From: Planctomycetota bacterium
GTDB taxonomy: Bacteria > Planctomycetota > Planctomycetia > Pirellulales > Lacipirellulaceae
Length of the DNA: 64,000 nucleotides
Reading direction: 5' to 3'
NCBI GenBank assembly: GCA_013286045.1
Contig: JABDGM010000007.1
Coordinates: forward strand, 1-64,000
Under the pieces are notes generated by a model. The model did no database searches. It saw nothing but the letters and a program-made list of their open reading frames with translations, and was not told where the DNA came from. The position numbers and the translations under genes were made by a program. This document shows positions 10,281 through 17,851 of the stretch, piece after piece. Position 1 is the first letter of the stretch. The number at the start of each line of letters is the position of its first letter.

Positions 10281-11345
10281 CTAATCAAGGCCTTTCTTAG
10301 TCGGCATCCCAGTTTGGCGACCCCGAAGCGAGGCGAGCTGACTGGCCTGGAGTGGCACCGGCTTAACAATCAGGTGCTTTAGGTTTTCGCAAATATGCAT
10401 CAATCCGCGCCATGCACTGTGCAGAACACCACCGCCGCCATATTGATGCGGGAAAAGGCTCCTTTGGATCAAATAAAGCAGCCGATCGATCGTGAGAGCT
10501 ACGGCGGGAATGACAATCAGTAGCAGGTAAATGGGTTCTTGGTGGCCGCGACGTTGCGCAACATTGATGATGTGGCCGATGCCGCCTGCACTGTGCGCTT
10601 CAGTAACTAACTCGGTCAGCATGATATAGCCGAAAGCCAGTCCGAACAGCAGTCGCACCGAATTGAACAGCCGAGGCATCGCCAAGGGCACCAGCACCTT
10701 GAGGATGATTTGCAAGCGCGAAGCGCCAAGCGTGAAAGCCGTATCGATGTAACGGCCGCTGACGTCGGCGATTGCGGTGGCGGTGTCCATCATGATGAAC
10801 GCGACGACAGCGATAAAAATGAACATGACTTTTTGGAATTCGCCGACTCCGAAGAGACTGAACGACAACGGAATCAGCGCGGCAATTGGAATGTTGCGTC
10901 CAAAGACATTGATTGGCGCAAAAAATGAATTGACCCAGGGAAAGCAGCCGCACAATACGCCGAGTGGAATGGCGACGGCCGCCGCCAGCATAAAGCCGAG
11001 TACCACGCGCCGCAGGGTAACAAGCAAATTTCTCGTGAGCGCATCGTCGAACCAAAGATCGTGCATTTGCTCCGTGCTAAACGTTTCGACGGGGCTGGGA
11101 AGCGAGCGATAGCCAAGCATCCGCTCTTCGTTTGAACCGCGCGTGAGAAACCACCATACGAGCAAGACGAGCGTGAGGCACGCGGCGCCAAGCAGCATGC
11201 TAGCCCACTGCGGAATTGGTCTGCGAAAAGCAAAAAGGCTGCCGCCACGCGGAGTTTCACCGTCTGAAGTTGCGTGTACGACTGTGTCCGCCGGCACCGA
11301 CGGATTCGACTGTGCCGGCGGTATGCTCGCTGAAGCGTCGCTCAT
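10281..11345 (-). CDS. ABC transporter permease (BPD_transp_1 family)
   Basis: A 354-aa inner-membrane protein with an N-terminal cytoplasmic tail of about 40 residues, one TM helix near 50-68, a long hydrophilic segment, then the permease core of five to six helices. The cytoplasmic coupling loop is visible at TLGASRLQIILKVLVPLAMP, matching the EAA-type loop that docks on the ATPase. The class is that of nitrate/sulfonate/taurine permeases. The gene is 8 bp downstream of the substrate-binding/OmpA fusion and 35 bp upstream of the ATPase, so the three form a complete importer. The hydrophilic insert between TM1 and the core is longer than usual. Confidence 0.9.
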   Translation of the reverse strand: MSDASASIPPAQSNPSVPADTVVHATSDGETPRGGSLFAFRRPIPQWASMLLGAACLTLVLLVWWFLTRGSNEERMLGYRSLPSPVETFSTEQMHDLWFDDALTRNLLVTLRRVVLGFMLAAAVAIPLGVLCGCFPWVNSFFAPINVFGRNIPIAALIPLSFSLFGVGEFQKVMFIFIAVVAFIMMDTATAIADVSGRYIDTAFTLGASRLQIILKVLVPLAMPRLFNSVRLLFGLAFGYIMLTELVTEAHSAGGIGHIINVAQRRGHQEPIYLLLIVIPAVALTIDRLLYLIQRSLFPHQYGGGGVLHSAWRGLMHICENLKHLIVKPVPLQASQLASLRGRQTGMPTKKGLD

Positions 11346-11353
11346 GCCACTCT

Positions 11354-13090
11354 CTATTGTTTTTCAGCCGAGTAGACTTTGATTTCGACGCGCCGGTTCT
11401 TGGCTTGATTGTCCGGGTCGTCCGGGTCGGCCGGCACATCCCAGCCCAGCCCAGCGGCGGCAAAGCGATTCGGATCCATCTTGAACTTGTTCACAAGGCC
11501 CTCCTTAACCGCATTCGCGCGATTGAGACTCAGCTCTTTGACAATGGAATCCGGAATTTGCCCGCGGCGCGAGCTATCGGTGTGACCTTCGACGATGATT
11601 CGCGCCGCTCCGAACTGACCGGCGAGCTTCGCGACTTCCTCCAGCACGTTATCCACGTTGGGATCGTAGAGCACTTCAACGACCTGGCCGTTTTGCTCTT
11701 TGTTGATCATTTTGTGGAGTTCCCAACTGTTCGGGAAGAATTGAATGACGATGGTATTCGTGAGGATTTCATCCGACTCGGCGTGGATTTGCGAAACAGC
11801 CTTCGGCGCCAAATGGACCTCGTACTCATCCTTTTGGGATCGATATTTCGGATCCTTACCGAGTGCCTCGATCACGGAGAAGTCCATCACCTTATCGAAC
11901 GGTACAGGCTGGTGCGAAATCGCGCCGACACGACGGTACAGATAATACGACTGCGCCCAAACGCGCTCGAAGTTGGTCGGGTTGTTCTGGTTGAGGAAGA
12001 ACTGAAAATTCTCCGCCCAATTCGTATTATGAGCATCGCCGAACATTTTGATCGTGTCGCTGGCAGGCATGTTGTAGCCGTCGGCCATCAGCTTCGCGCA
12101 GTGCGCCTTCTGGTCATCTTTTTTGAGCTCTTCCATGGCGTCAAAAATGCCGCGTGCAATGGCTTCGATTTTGTCAGCGTTATCTTTGGCAAAGTCGGCG
12201 CGGGCAAACCACACATCGGCGATGAGTTTGTTCGCCGTCTGTGTGTTCACCAGCATGCGGTTACCCTTCACGCCGGCGAGATTGTAAATATCTGGTGACC
12301 ACGTGACGGCCGCCGCCGCATCTTTCTGGGCGTTGAACGCCGCCGCCGCTTGGAATGCGTCTTCCGTGAACACCATATTCACTTCGCTTGGTTGCACACC
12401 GCCGGATACGAGCATATTCAGCAGGAAGTAATGTGACGGGGAATTCTGCGCGAGCAGCACCTTCTTGCCGCGCAAGTCAGACACGGTTTTGATATTTTCC
12501 CGCGCGACGATGCCGTCGCCGCCGTTCGACCAGTCGATTTGCTGAAAGATGCGCGGCATGACACGGCTATCGCGAGGCTGCCCGGTCTTGTCGACAAAAC
12601 CCTCCATGAACAGCGGCACCATATCGAGCGTGGCCCAACCGATGTGCACCTCGCCCGCCGCATAAGCGTCGCGCATCGCGACAGGATTATCGATCAGCAC
12701 GAGCTCGACTTTGAACTCATCGCCCTTCGCGGTCTTCCAAACCTTGCCGGGCTTGAAACCGTCGTTGGCGAGAATGATCGGCCCCCAGCCGGCCCAAACA
12801 TTGAGCGCGAACCGCACGGTTTTGTCTTGCAGCGGCTTGTACGCCGACGTTCCCTTCACATCCGGCAACCGTTCCGCCGGCTTGAATGAGTACTCTTTGA
12901 CAGTCGTGACCGTGTTCGAATCTTTCGCTTCCGCGTTTTGGCCGATCGCGTTGGGGTCGATCGCGCCCGTGCCTTCATGGTTCGCGGCCTTCGGCGCGAA
13001 GATGTCGCTGCGAAATGCGGCGAACGCAAGCAAGCCGCCGACGACCACGAACAACGCCAAGTAGAAGGGTGCTTTGGGTTGACCGCTCAT
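11354..13090 (-). CDS. Membrane-anchored ABC substrate-binding protein fused to OmpA-like peptidoglycan-binding domain
   Basis: A 578-aa two-domain protein. Residues 8-26 (FYLALFVVVGGLLAFAA) form an uncleaved N-terminal anchor. Residues of about 85-420 form a periplasmic NMT1/nitrate-type binding-protein fold (VWAGWGPIILANDGF, AGEVHIGWATLDMVPLF, DLRGKKVLLAQNSPSHYFLL). The last roughly 115 residues are an OmpA C-terminal-like domain: EGHTDSS, LSLNRANAVKEGL and KNRRVEIKV match the conserved Asp/Arg peptidoglycan-binding signature. The fusion would tether the substrate receptor between inner membrane and cell wall. It is the first gene of the ABC part of the unit, 121 bp after the 99-aa gene. 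Domain calls are strong; the ligand is unknown. Confidence 0.85.
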   Translation of the reverse strand: MSGQPKAPFYLALFVVVGGLLAFAAFRSDIFAPKAANHEGTGAIDPNAIGQNAEAKDSNTVTTVKEYSFKPAERLPDVKGTSAYKPLQDKTVRFALNVWAGWGPIILANDGFKPGKVWKTAKGDEFKVELVLIDNPVAMRDAYAAGEVHIGWATLDMVPLFMEGFVDKTGQPRDSRVMPRIFQQIDWSNGGDGIVARENIKTVSDLRGKKVLLAQNSPSHYFLLNMLVSGGVQPSEVNMVFTEDAFQAAAAFNAQKDAAAAVTWSPDIYNLAGVKGNRMLVNTQTANKLIADVWFARADFAKDNADKIEAIARGIFDAMEELKKDDQKAHCAKLMADGYNMPASDTIKMFGDAHNTNWAENFQFFLNQNNPTNFERVWAQSYYLYRRVGAISHQPVPFDKVMDFSVIEALGKDPKYRSQKDEYEVHLAPKAVSQIHAESDEILTNTIVIQFFPNSWELHKMINKEQNGQVVEVLYDPNVDNVLEEVAKLAGQFGAARIIVEGHTDSSRRGQIPDSIVKELSLNRANAVKEGLVNKFKMDPNRFAAAGLGWDVPADPDDPDNQAKNRRVEIKVYSAEKQ

Positions 13091-13211
13091 GTTTTATGCC
13101 TGGGTTTGAGGTCCGAAAGGAATGATTTGTTTGGCGTCCCCTGCCCTGCACATCCAAAGTTCCTGCAGGCTGTTTTTCATGAGGGGCACGCATTTGAGTT
13201 CCGAGGCTTGA

Positions 13212-13511
13212 TCATCCGCGAAACTTTGACATCGGTCGCGCGCTTTGCATCATGTTGAGCGACTGCATCATATCGTAAGCAGTGATTTCCGCGAGCAATT
13301 GCGTTACGCGTTCGTGCAACTGCGCGTCGAGTTGTGGCTCGATCTCTTTCATCAGTTTTACGACGCGCTGCTCCTGTGTTTTGACTTCATCGTCCGTCAC
13401 TTTGCCATCGGCCATGGTGTGGATGAATGACTTGAGCCGCTGGGCTTGATCTGCAATCAACGACGCGTTCGAGGTCTCGTCAAACCAGGTTGATTTAGTA
13501 TTCGCGGCCAT
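13212..13511 (-). CDS. Small helical cytoplasmic protein between AAA ATPase and ABC genes
   Basis: A 99-aa acidic, predominantly helical protein without signal or TM segment. Its DGKVTDDEV stretch resembles the acidic turn of TerB-like or EF-hand helices, but the match is too short to name a family. It lies 49 bp after the AAA+ gene and 121 bp before the substrate-binding/OmpA fusion, in the same orientation, so it is an integral member of the unit. The consistent spacing and codon use support a real gene; the function is unknown. Confidence 0.68.
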   Translation of the reverse strand: MAANTKSTWFDETSNASLIADQAQRLKSFIHTMADGKVTDDEVKTQEQRVVKLMKEIEPQLDAQLHERVTQLLAEITAYDMMQSLNMMQSARPMSKFRG

Positions 13512-13560
13512 CTACCGTTCCTTTTGCTTTTTACAAAGATTCACGACCGAATAATTTGTT

Positions 13561-15360
13561 TTAACTATCGCCTTCCAGAAGTTGCCGAATGGCGACCATT
13601 CTTTCTTGCAACGCCGAACGTCCGCCGGATTGCGAGATCTTCTCCTGCCACTCGGCAGTCAAAAAACTGCGTTGCGTGCATTCGAGCACTGCAGCCAATT
13701 CCTGCAGCTCCTTCTCCAGCCCTTGGGCAGACGGAATGAATTCGGTGAGCGACTGTTCCAAATCGGCGCGCGACACGGCGTCGCGCTTGTCCGCAAGTGC
13801 TGTCCGACGGCCGCCGATGACAACACTCTCAAGATCGGCGCCGGAAAGTCGGCGCGATGGGTCGACAGTCGGGATCGCATCGTCCGTCAATTGCACCTTG
13901 TTCTTTTTCGCCATCATCCGCAGCATTTGCGAAATGTCGTTCGTGTTCGTCGGATAGAACAGCGGGATGTGAACCTCGGCGCGCCCTTGCCGCTTCAAAT
14001 CGATTGGCAGCAGGTCCGGGCGGCTCGTGAGCAGCATCCAAATAATCTGTCCGCGGAACCGCGTGTCGCCCATCTGGCTCGCGATCATCGAAAACACGCG
14101 GGCTGAAGTACCCGAGTCTCCAGAAGCTTGCCGGTTGCCCAGTGAGGCGTCCGCTTCGTCCACGATCACAACAACCGGCCCTAAGGATCGCAACACGCCG
14201 AGCACGAGTTCGAGATTACCTTCGGTTTCGCCGACGTATTTCGAACGAAAATTCCGCAGCACGACGCATGGGATGCCGATCGAACCCGCATAACACTCCG
14301 CAAGGAAGGTTTTGCCTGTGCCGACAGGGCCGCAAATGAGGTACCCCATGGGAGCTGAATCAAGCCGGCCCTCGCTGATCCAGCCGGCGTCCTGCTGCAA
14401 ACGCTCCTTTGCCGCATCAAGACCCACGACCAGTTCCAGCGTGTGCTTAGGCTCGATGATCTCGACCAGCCCCTGACACTGGCGTTCGATCATCGACTTC
14501 TTCAGTTGGCGGAATGACCCGCCATCGAGTCGCGTTTTATCCCGCGCCGCTTGCGATAGCACCACATTAAGATTCGTAAGCGTGAGCCCATTCGAAATCT
14601 GAGCCAGTTGCGAAGTTGTAAAATCGGCGACGCGCGCGACGTCGCCGCCGGCCGCAATCGGCAAATACTGCTCTCGCTCGATCGCGTTCGGCAGCGGAAT
14701 TTCGATCGTCGCCACATGCGGGCTCTGCAGCAACCGCTCGTTCAGCTCGATGAGCTTATCAACGATAAGTACGAAGGCCGTATTCACCCGCTTGATCAGC
14801 GGGTTCTGCGCCCACGCCAAAAACCGCACCAAGCGCGACGCTCGGCCTTGCGCCAAGCTATCCAGATCGCTGGTCGGTATCAAAAACTGCGCATAGTCAA
14901 AAATCGCGGCCACACTTTTGCGATTGGTGGGCTCTTCAAGCAGATTTCGTTCGATGAACGCATCGAGTCCCAAGAGTACCTTATCCGGATCGCGAGGCCA
15001 CGTGACTGGCTCGCCCCAGCGGCTCACCAGAAACTGCGACATCGCACGCAGCCGTTCCGGATTATCGCCGGCGAGCGCTCGCAGCCCGCGGCTTAAATCG
15101 TACCCGAGCACGACATCCCAACGCCCGAACACTTGGCTAACGAGAAAATCGACCAGCCCGCAGTAGCAGTTCTCATCGCCATCAGGCAAGTGCACCAAGT
15201 CATGCACATTGCCATGCAGCACGAACACGCACGTGGTGCCGGAGAAGTAGAGATTGGCGAGCTTCTCGGCCCAATCCGGATACCAGTCGGGCAACGGGCC
15301 TAGCGGCTGCGCTAGCGCTGCCGGTTTGGCTTCGCTAATAGGTGTGCTCGAGGGAGCCAT
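13561..15360 (-). CDS. AAA+ ATPase (Ycf46/FtsH-like AAA domain) partnered with PspA
   Basis: A 599-aa protein from ATG 15360; a TTG at 15375 is the alternative. The first ~300 residues (VFVLHGNVHDLVHL, then FVLIVDKLIELNERL) look like a degenerate AAA-like module as in Ycf46-type proteins. The C-terminal AAA domain has Walker A GPVGTGKT (344-351), Walker B VVVIVDEAD (about 396-404) and SRPDLLPIDLKRQGRAEVHI, covering sensor-1 and arginine-finger positions. No protease or membrane domain is present. It sits 86 bp downstream of the PspA-like gene. AAA+ proteins partnered with PspA (e.g. PspF, or Vps4 acting on ESCRT-III) regulate or remodel PspA-type polymers; here that role is inferred from context. 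Confidence 0.82.
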   Translation of the reverse strand: MAPSSTPISEAKPAALAQPLGPLPDWYPDWAEKLANLYFSGTTCVFVLHGNVHDLVHLPDGDENCYCGLVDFLVSQVFGRWDVVLGYDLSRGLRALAGDNPERLRAMSQFLVSRWGEPVTWPRDPDKVLLGLDAFIERNLLEEPTNRKSVAAIFDYAQFLIPTSDLDSLAQGRASRLVRFLAWAQNPLIKRVNTAFVLIVDKLIELNERLLQSPHVATIEIPLPNAIEREQYLPIAAGGDVARVADFTTSQLAQISNGLTLTNLNVVLSQAARDKTRLDGGSFRQLKKSMIERQCQGLVEIIEPKHTLELVVGLDAAKERLQQDAGWISEGRLDSAPMGYLICGPVGTGKTFLAECYAGSIGIPCVVLRNFRSKYVGETEGNLELVLGVLRSLGPVVVIVDEADASLGNRQASGDSGTSARVFSMIASQMGDTRFRGQIIWMLLTSRPDLLPIDLKRQGRAEVHIPLFYPTNTNDISQMLRMMAKKNKVQLTDDAIPTVDPSRRLSGADLESVVIGGRRTALADKRDAVSRADLEQSLTEFIPSAQGLEKELQELAAVLECTQRSFLTAEWQEKISQSGGRSALQERMVAIRQLLEGDS

Positions 15361-15446
15361 GGAGCCACGTGGCAAAGGTGGTGATCGGAAAATGCGATCG
15401 GTTCAAAAGTGTGTAGGCGACGACGATCCGCTGTTCGACGCTTCGC

Positions 15447-16199
15447 CTAGCTTTCTGCAACTTTCGTCTTCGCAGCCGGCCCGAGATCTTTGGCCGCTTC
15501 GGTCACTTTCTGCGTTTCGGGAGCGACCATCCCCATTTGTACTTCGAAGTCGCGCAGCGCCTGGTCGGCCAGTACTTTCTCCATCGATTGCTCGTGCTCG
15601 ATATCCGCGAGACCTTCCGTCGACAAATCAGCGGCGACGCGCGCCTTCGCACGATTCAGGCCGATCTTATCTTGAATCACGTCTTCGATCTGACCGAAAT
15701 CGGTCGTTACGTTGAAATCGAAACTCGTCGCGAGCTTTGCCATCTCGGCTTCGGCTCGGCTCATTTTCAGCTCGGCATCGTATTTGGTAATCTTCTGCTT
15801 GACGTCCCCGAGCTTCTGTGTGGCGTGCTTGATCTTGGTGACGTTGTTGTTGTAAGCCGTTTCATGCATCTTGAGCTGACCTTCGTTTTCGCTCAGCTGC
15901 TGCTTGGCCTTCTGCAGATCTAACGCAAACTTGGCCGCGTATTCGCGATCGCCCGCTTGCAGGTAGCTTTTGATTTTGGCCTCCAGCATCGAAATCTGCT
16001 GCTGGTTGCCAGAAACCTGCCTGCTCACGCGCTCGACCAGCCCGCGATATTGCTCCAATCCCTCACGGCCCGTTTTCAACTGCTCGACCGCGCTGTCGTA
16101 TTCGTACTGCATTTGCGCGATGGGATCGGCAGTCCAAAAGAAATTGGCGATCTTGTTCACTTGCGCTCGAAAAGCGCGCCAAAACTTGCCCACGATCAT
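15447..16199 (-). CDS. PspA/IM30 (Vipp1-like) membrane-stress protein
   Basis: A 250-aa protein starting at ATG 16199 with AAGGA nine bases upstream; the frame is open further upstream but that part is not PspA-like. The N-terminal amphipathic helix (MIVGKFWRAFRAQVNKIANF) is followed by a long antiparallel coiled coil typical of PspA/IM30, an ESCRT-III-type family that polymerises on stressed inner membranes. It lacks a Vipp1 C-terminal extension. It is the first gene of the unit, so its promoter probably lies in the 264-bp gap upstream. Family confidence is high from the helix pattern and N-terminus; the gene is not part of a classic pspABC operon. Confidence 0.85.
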   Translation of the reverse strand: MIVGKFWRAFRAQVNKIANFFWTADPIAQMQYEYDSAVEQLKTGREGLEQYRGLVERVSRQVSGNQQQISMLEAKIKSYLQAGDREYAAKFALDLQKAKQQLSENEGQLKMHETAYNNNVTKIKHATQKLGDVKQKITKYDAELKMSRAEAEMAKLATSFDFNVTTDFGQIEDVIQDKIGLNRAKARVAADLSTEGLADIEHEQSMEKVLADQALRDFEVQMGMVAPETQKVTEAAKDLGPAAKTKVAES

Positions 16200-16463
16200 G
16201 GCACGATCCTTATGGTGAAATGAGCCGCTAGAACATCGCGACGTGGATGAATCTAGAGAGTGCCGTTGCCCCAAAACCCCCGCCAAATGGGGAGCTTTGG
16301 TATACCTTGCCGCGCCGCGCATTGTCAAATCGCGGCAGTGTCTTAAGGTGTCGTTACCGTTAAGGTGTATTCGCTCGCGGGTAGTGAATCTTGGGCAGTG
16401 CGTATCTGATCGAGCGCACTTACTTTACGTCGATTTGGAGAAGAATTCTCGGCCGCAGCTAAC

Positions 16464-17027
16464 TCAAAATGCGTATCGGACTTCTACCTGCTTGTGCTCG
16501 ATCGGAGGAATTGCAAGCGGCTCGACAATCGGCTGATTGTGCGCAATGCATTCATGCCAAGGCGGAATAATGTCGGTCTCGTAGTAGCGTTCAACATACC
16601 GCCAATCCGAACCTACGAAATCGCTGTACCACTGATCGAGGTCACTTATGCCCACCTCGCGCATCAACTGCATGCCGAACCGTGCTGCTTGATATTCGTA
16701 GTCGTGCAGCACACGCATGAAGGCCTGTTTATCGCTCGTGTCTTTCAAGGCCGCGAGTTGAGTTTCGAGCGATGGCGCCGTCCATTGAACGCTATGACCG
16801 AAAAGATGCAGCAGAATAAAGCACTGCATCTCGAAATCCACGTCTGGGTCGATCGAGATCTTGAGCCCGTCGAAAATGCCCGTGCGTGGCGGCTCAAGAT
16901 CGCGATACTCAATCGCGAAGCCGTACTTTACGATCGCCGAGCTGGCCCGAAGCCAAAGATTTACCAAAGAACCGGGCGTTGCCCGTCGCTGCCCGACCAG
17001 CTCATGCCCCGCCAATTGTGACGCCAT
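16464..17027 (-). CDS. Hypothetical protein with degenerate ImmA/IrrE-like zincin motif
   Basis: A 187-aa soluble protein with GAAGG upstream of ATG 17027. Residues 74-78 read HLFGH inside a hydrophobic helix (FILLHLFGHSVQW). About 35 residues later comes DYEYQAARFGMQLM. That spacing and pattern resemble ImmA/IrrE-type metallopeptidases (HExxH, then ExEA..FA), but the catalytic Glu of HExxH is Leu here, so it is probably not an active protease. It lies just outside the left tRNA-derived repeat, 264 bp upstream of the PspA gene and on the same strand, and could be a regulator of that unit; this is speculative. Confidence 0.62.
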   Translation of the reverse strand: MASQLAGHELVGQRRATPGSLVNLWLRASSAIVKYGFAIEYRDLEPPRTGIFDGLKISIDPDVDFEMQCFILLHLFGHSVQWTAPSLETQLAALKDTSDKQAFMRVLHDYEYQAARFGMQLMREVGISDLDQWYSDFVGSDWRYVERYYETDIIPPWHECIAHNQPIVEPLAIPPIEHKQVEVRYAF

Positions 17028-17086
17028 CTCAAACCTTCACGCGCCTACACCCAAAACGTTGGCGAGCCAAAATTGGCGAAATTCGA

Positions 17087-17130
17087 AGCGCGCTCGGCAT
17101 GATTCGAACCTGCAACCCCTGGTTCCGAAG
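17087..17130 (-). repeat. Left tRNA-derived direct repeat (3' half of tRNA, attL/attR-like)
   Basis: Read on the minus strand it contains an anticodon loop CTTCGGA (anticodon UCG, Arg), then a T-arm GCAGG-TTCGAAT-CATGC and an acceptor 3' strand CGAGCGC. One T-stem base is mutated (A for C) compared with the right copy. No tRNA 5' half follows, so this is not a functional tRNA. Confidence 0.75.
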
Positions 17131-17494
17131 GTCAACGCTCGAATTGCCATCTTACCCTGCGCAACGTCTTACTAATAAGTACTTTGCAATGAGAATCGAA
17201 GCCCAAGGACTCGCTCATCGATGTCCATATTTTACTGAGTTTTACAGAAAATGAAACCAGTTCTCTGACGTAACTCTGCCAATTGCGGTTGCAGCTCAGC
17301 AGCGAACATCGTGCGTCGAAAGTCTGCATCGAAACCACCAACTATTGCCAATTGTTGCTTTACTTGGGCTGAGTGTCGCCACAAAATCTCGTCACGGTTG
17401 CTGCGGGCGAGGGCGAGTATAGCTTTGGGAAAGACGATCGGCGATCCTGCGTGATATAGCAGCAGAGCTTCCGAAGTCTAATAAGGAAAAGGAT

Positions 17495-17851
17495 GTGTTT
17501 TCGGCTGCGGAACGCAGTTTGTCGAAAGCGCAGCTTGATTTTCCATTCACACTTACCTACTTATTCGTTGGCGACGGGACCGAAGCAGCGATCGCTTCTC
17601 ATTCGGGTATCGAAAGGGGAACTTCCTATTCGCCACATGTGATCGAAATTGCGCACCCAGGCGCAACTTGGCCGCTCACTGAGCTAATTGAGCAGGCGGT
17701 CCCGTTGTCGTTGAGAACTGTGAGCGAAGTGATTTTGCGACTGGAAGGAAGTGCAATCAACGACGACGGCACTGTCACGCCAGCAAATCCTCGATTCGTA
17801 CCGGCAGCTCGCGCACACGTACGCCCGTTGCATGGTGAACCGCCGCTGTAA
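17495..17851 (+). pseudogene. Remnant of a GAF-domain sensor kinase
   Basis: The 118-codon frame reads VFSAAERSLSKAQLDFPFTLTYL.., then IASHSGIERG and HPGATWPLTEL. This matches the GAF segment of bacterial hybrid sensor kinases (AAERAL..NP.D.PF...YL). There is no kinase, HAMP or start context, and in-frame stops lie immediately upstream. The match ends near 17710 and the last codons run antisense into the aldehyde oxidoreductase gene. I read it as a truncated fragment carried in or left at the island edge. Confidence 0.42.
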
